A stretch of 64,000 nt of DNA, taken from NCBI RefSeq assembly GCF_029227915.1, contig NC_079879.1:21530501-21594500 (forward strand), in the 5' to 3' direction. The DNA is from Hydractinia symbiolongicarpus (Eukaryota > Cnidaria > Hydrozoa > Anthoathecata > Hydractiniidae). Under the pieces are notes generated by a model. It was not told the DNA's origin and did not search any database. It was given only the letters and a program-made list of their open reading frames with translations. Of this stretch, positions 61,786-64,000 are shown piece by piece. Each line of letters begins with the position of its first letter. Position 1 is the stretch's first letter. The position numbers were made by a program, and so were the translations under genes.

Positions 61786-63627
61786 ATGAAGAAGACTAAT
61801 CAAGATATTGTAGGTGAGAAGTGTATACGTAATGATGAAGGTGTTTTGGCTAGCACAGAGGAGGAGAAAAGGGTAGCTTGGAAGAATCATTATCAGAGGT
61901 TGCTTAACACTGAGTTTGATTGGGACGAGGATAATTTGTCTGATGATGATGTCGTAGAAGGGCCAGCCATGCAGATCAAGACAGAATGGGTAGTGAAGGC
62001 TATTAGGAAAATGAAGATTGGCAAGGCTGCAGGAGTATCAGGTATTGTTGCAGAGATGGTAAAAGCATCTGGATATATTGGAGTTGAGCTTATTACAAGT
62101 CTTGCTAACCAGATTATAAAGGATGGTGCTATTCCGAGTGAGTGGCAGTCGAGTGTAATAGTGAATTGTTTCAAGGGCAAGGGTGATGCATTAGAAAGGG
62201 GTAACTATAGAGGTTTGAAGTTGGTTGATCAAGTAATGAAAGTTATTGAAAGAGTGATTGATAAGTTACTTAGAGAAAGAATTGATATAGATAAGATGCA
62301 ATTTGGTTTTGTTCCAGGGCGTGGCACTACAGATGCAATATTTTTACTCAGACAGCTTCAGGAAAAGTATTTAGGAAAGAGAAAGAATCTCTATTTTGCC
62401 TTTGTAGATTTAGAGAAAGCTTTTGATAGAGTGCCACGTAAAGTTATTTGGTGGGCTATGAGAAAATTAGGTGTGGATGAGTGGCTAGTTACGATGGTTC
62501 AGTCTATGTACAGCAATGCTAGAAGTCGTGTCAGGATTAACGATTCACTTAGTGATGAATTTAGTGTAAATGTTGGTGTACATCAGGGTTCTGTACTTAG
62601 TCCTTTGTTGTTTATTCTAGTCTTAGAAGCGCTGTCGATGGAGTTCAGAACAGGTTGCCCATGGGAGTTATTGTATGCAGATGATTTGGTTCTCATAGCA
62701 GAGTCGATCGAAGAATTAGTTGAAAAGTTTGAGAAGTGAAAGAAAGGACTAGAAGAGAAAGGGCTGAAGGTAAACACAGCAAAGTCTAAAGTCATGATAA
62801 GTAGCATTGCAGCCAAGTGTGACCCTGTAGTTGGAAAGTGGCCTTGTGGAGTTTGCAGGAAAGGGGTTGGTAGTAACTCAATTTTTTGTCAGACTTGCAA
62901 GCATTGGGTACATAAGAAGTGCAGTAGTATTAGTGGAAGGTTAAGAGCTGGCATACAGTTTGTATGCAAGCGTTGCAAAGGTGAGATTATAGAGAATGAA
63001 GTATTTCCAGCTTTAATGATGTACAACAGTGGCTCGTTAGAGATAGTTAAGAACTTCTGTTACTTAGGTGATATGTTGGGCAGTGAAGGGGGTGTTGGAA
63101 GAAGTGTTACTTGCAGGATAGGTTCTGCTTGGAAAAAGTTTAGAGAGTTACTTCCTTTATTGACTAGCAGAGTCCTGTCAATTGAGGTAAAAGGTAGGTT
63201 GTATGAGGCCTGTGTAAGAAGTGTTATGTTGTACGGTAGTGAGACATGGGCAGTGAAGCAGGAAGATCTTGACCGTTTAGAAAGGAATGATATGAGAATG
63301 GTTAGGTGGATGTGTAATGCCAGTCTGAGAGACAGAAAGAGTTCAGATGAGCTAAGAAGCAGGCTAAGTCTCTGTAGAATTAAAAATGTTATCCAGATAA
63401 GAAGATTGAATTGGCTGGTTCACTTGGAAAGAATGGAGGAGGATAATTGGGTAAGAAAGTGTAGAGACTTGATAGTTCCTGGGGCAAAGCCCAGAGGCAG
63501 ACCGAGAAAGACTTGGCAGGAGGTTATAAGGACAGACTTGATAGAGAGGAAGTTGAGTTTAGATCTAACACAGTCTAGATCAGATTGGAAGAGGGTCATT
63601 AATATACCCCGTCCAACCCATGCTTAA
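61786..63627 (+). pseudogene. LINE reverse transcriptase with PHD-like finger, nonsense codon
   Basis: Frame 61786-62739 carries the reverse transcriptase: AFVDLEKAFDRVPR with D208 and D214, GVHQGSVLSPLLF (QGS at 267-269), and YADD at 297-300. A TGA at 62737-62739 interrupts it, and the same frame resumes to 63627. Shortly after the break comes a Cys/His cluster, C18-x2-C21, C32-x2-C35, H40-x2-C43, C58-x2-C61 counted from 62794, spaced like a PHD finger. The C-terminal domain follows (FCYLGDMLG, VMLYGSETWAVK, LNWLVHLERM, RGRPRKTW). Only the one nonsense codon and the upstream frameshift stop it from encoding a full enzyme. Confidence 0.85.
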
Positions 63628-63664
63628 GCCGAGAATGATGATATGATGATGTTCTGCCCCCAAA

Positions 63665-63790
63665 CATCTAAATGGGCATATAAAAAAAGTGGGACTTGGG
63701 ACCTGGGACTCAGGACGCCTAGTCGAGACTTGGTACTCAAGACCCAGTGTTCTGGAGCCAGGATTTGGGACTCGAGACTTAGGACTTAAT
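63665..63790. repeat. GGGACTTGGGACC-like degenerate tandem repeat
   Basis: Units of the form 'gggacttgggac', 'ctgggactcaggac' and 'ttgggactcgagac' recur over about 120 bp after the LINE. The minus-strand open frame over it (SRVPNPGSRT) is a repeat product. 63790-64000 is AT-rich with no feature. Confidence 0.6.
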
Positions 63791-64000
63791 CTTTGCAAAT
63801 GTGCAAAAACCACGACTAAAAAATAGTGGAAGTCAACAATGTTTTTTTCTAATAACAATTTACACTGTTATAAAAAAGTATATAGATCAAAGAACAAAAT
63901 GTAAAAAATCATCAAAGGAGGAAAGTAAAAATTATGCTTAAAGTATAATACACAATGTGATGTGAAAAATAAAAACTTGAAGTAAAAGATAAAAAAAATA

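Larger units (their letters stand above)
60423..63652 (+). mobile_element. RTE/CFDP2-like LINE, recently inactivated
   Basis: A near full-length non-LTR retrotransposon on the plus strand: endonuclease, reverse transcriptase, PHD-like finger and C-terminal domain, ending in an ATGATGATATGATGATG tail at about 63636-63652. Two lesions break an otherwise continuous polyprotein: a one-base frameshift at about 61755-61765 and a TGA at 62737-62739 in place of an expected Trp codon. The protein type is often annotated in animal genomes as craniofacial development protein 2-like. A simple 3' tail rather than poly(A) is typical of RTE-like elements. Confidence 0.85.

Noticed and set aside
63580-63858. 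92-aa minus-strand frame SRVPNPGSRT...
   Set aside because: Product of the GGGACTTGGGACC tandem repeat and the LINE 3' end.

Overview
This window looks like AT-rich nuclear DNA of an early-branching animal, most likely a cnidarian and possibly a hydrozoan. That is inference: there is no rRNA or mitochondrial marker, but intron-rich genes, a vertebrate-like iodotyrosine deiodinase with a membrane anchor, an SR splicing factor, thrombospondin-repeat/F-type lectin genes, several LINE families, a Polinton relic and many hairpin MITEs fit together. Nothing looks bacterial. Gene density is low and more than half of the bases are repeats, introns or featureless AT-rich DNA.

Layout. 1-26 kb: a decaying tandem array of secreted TSP1 + F-lectin + F-lectin genes. 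Copy B (18026-23329, six exons, 343 aa) is intact in my reading. Copy A (6564-8962) has the same exons but two stops and a frameshift. Copy 0 (window start to 1116) keeps only the intron-4/exon-5 part. Relic C (12989-13102) is a stub of the same region next to a decayed Polinton/Maverick element (13240-16210). The DNA downstream of copies A and B (9837-11850 and 24073-26050) is also paralogous, so the array grew by segmental duplication. Minisatellites, a 110-bp hairpin repeat and a TGACGTCA-bearing repeat family are scattered through it.

26-36 kb: mostly repeats (hairpin SINE/MITE-like elements, an exact 33-bp minisatellite, microsatellites, a tRNA-derived SINE fragment), with one unrecognised 259-aa ORF on the minus strand (30420-31199).

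36.9-40.7 kb, minus strand: an eight-exon SR-family splicing factor (two RRMs, Gly-rich hinge, short RS segment) with an unusual long Glu/Asp-rich C-terminal tail. Intron 4 holds a candidate poison exon, the kind of element through which SR genes limit their own expression.

44.5-50.4 kb: a 716-bp TIR element with subterminal repeats, a nearly intact CR1/Jockey-type LINE on the minus strand, and a second, older LINE relic with a tRNA-derived SINE nested in it. The relic ends just upstream of the iodotyrosine deiodinase gene (50426-54831, plus strand, four coding exons, 277 aa), whose FMN- and substrate-binding residues are all present.

54.9-64 kb: gene-poor DNA, then an RTE/CFDP2-like LINE (60423 to about 63652) with endonuclease, reverse transcriptase and an embedded PHD-like zinc finger, broken by one frameshift and one nonsense codon.

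Exon joins were made by eye from GT/AG sites, reading phase and paralog comparison. No transcript or database evidence was available.
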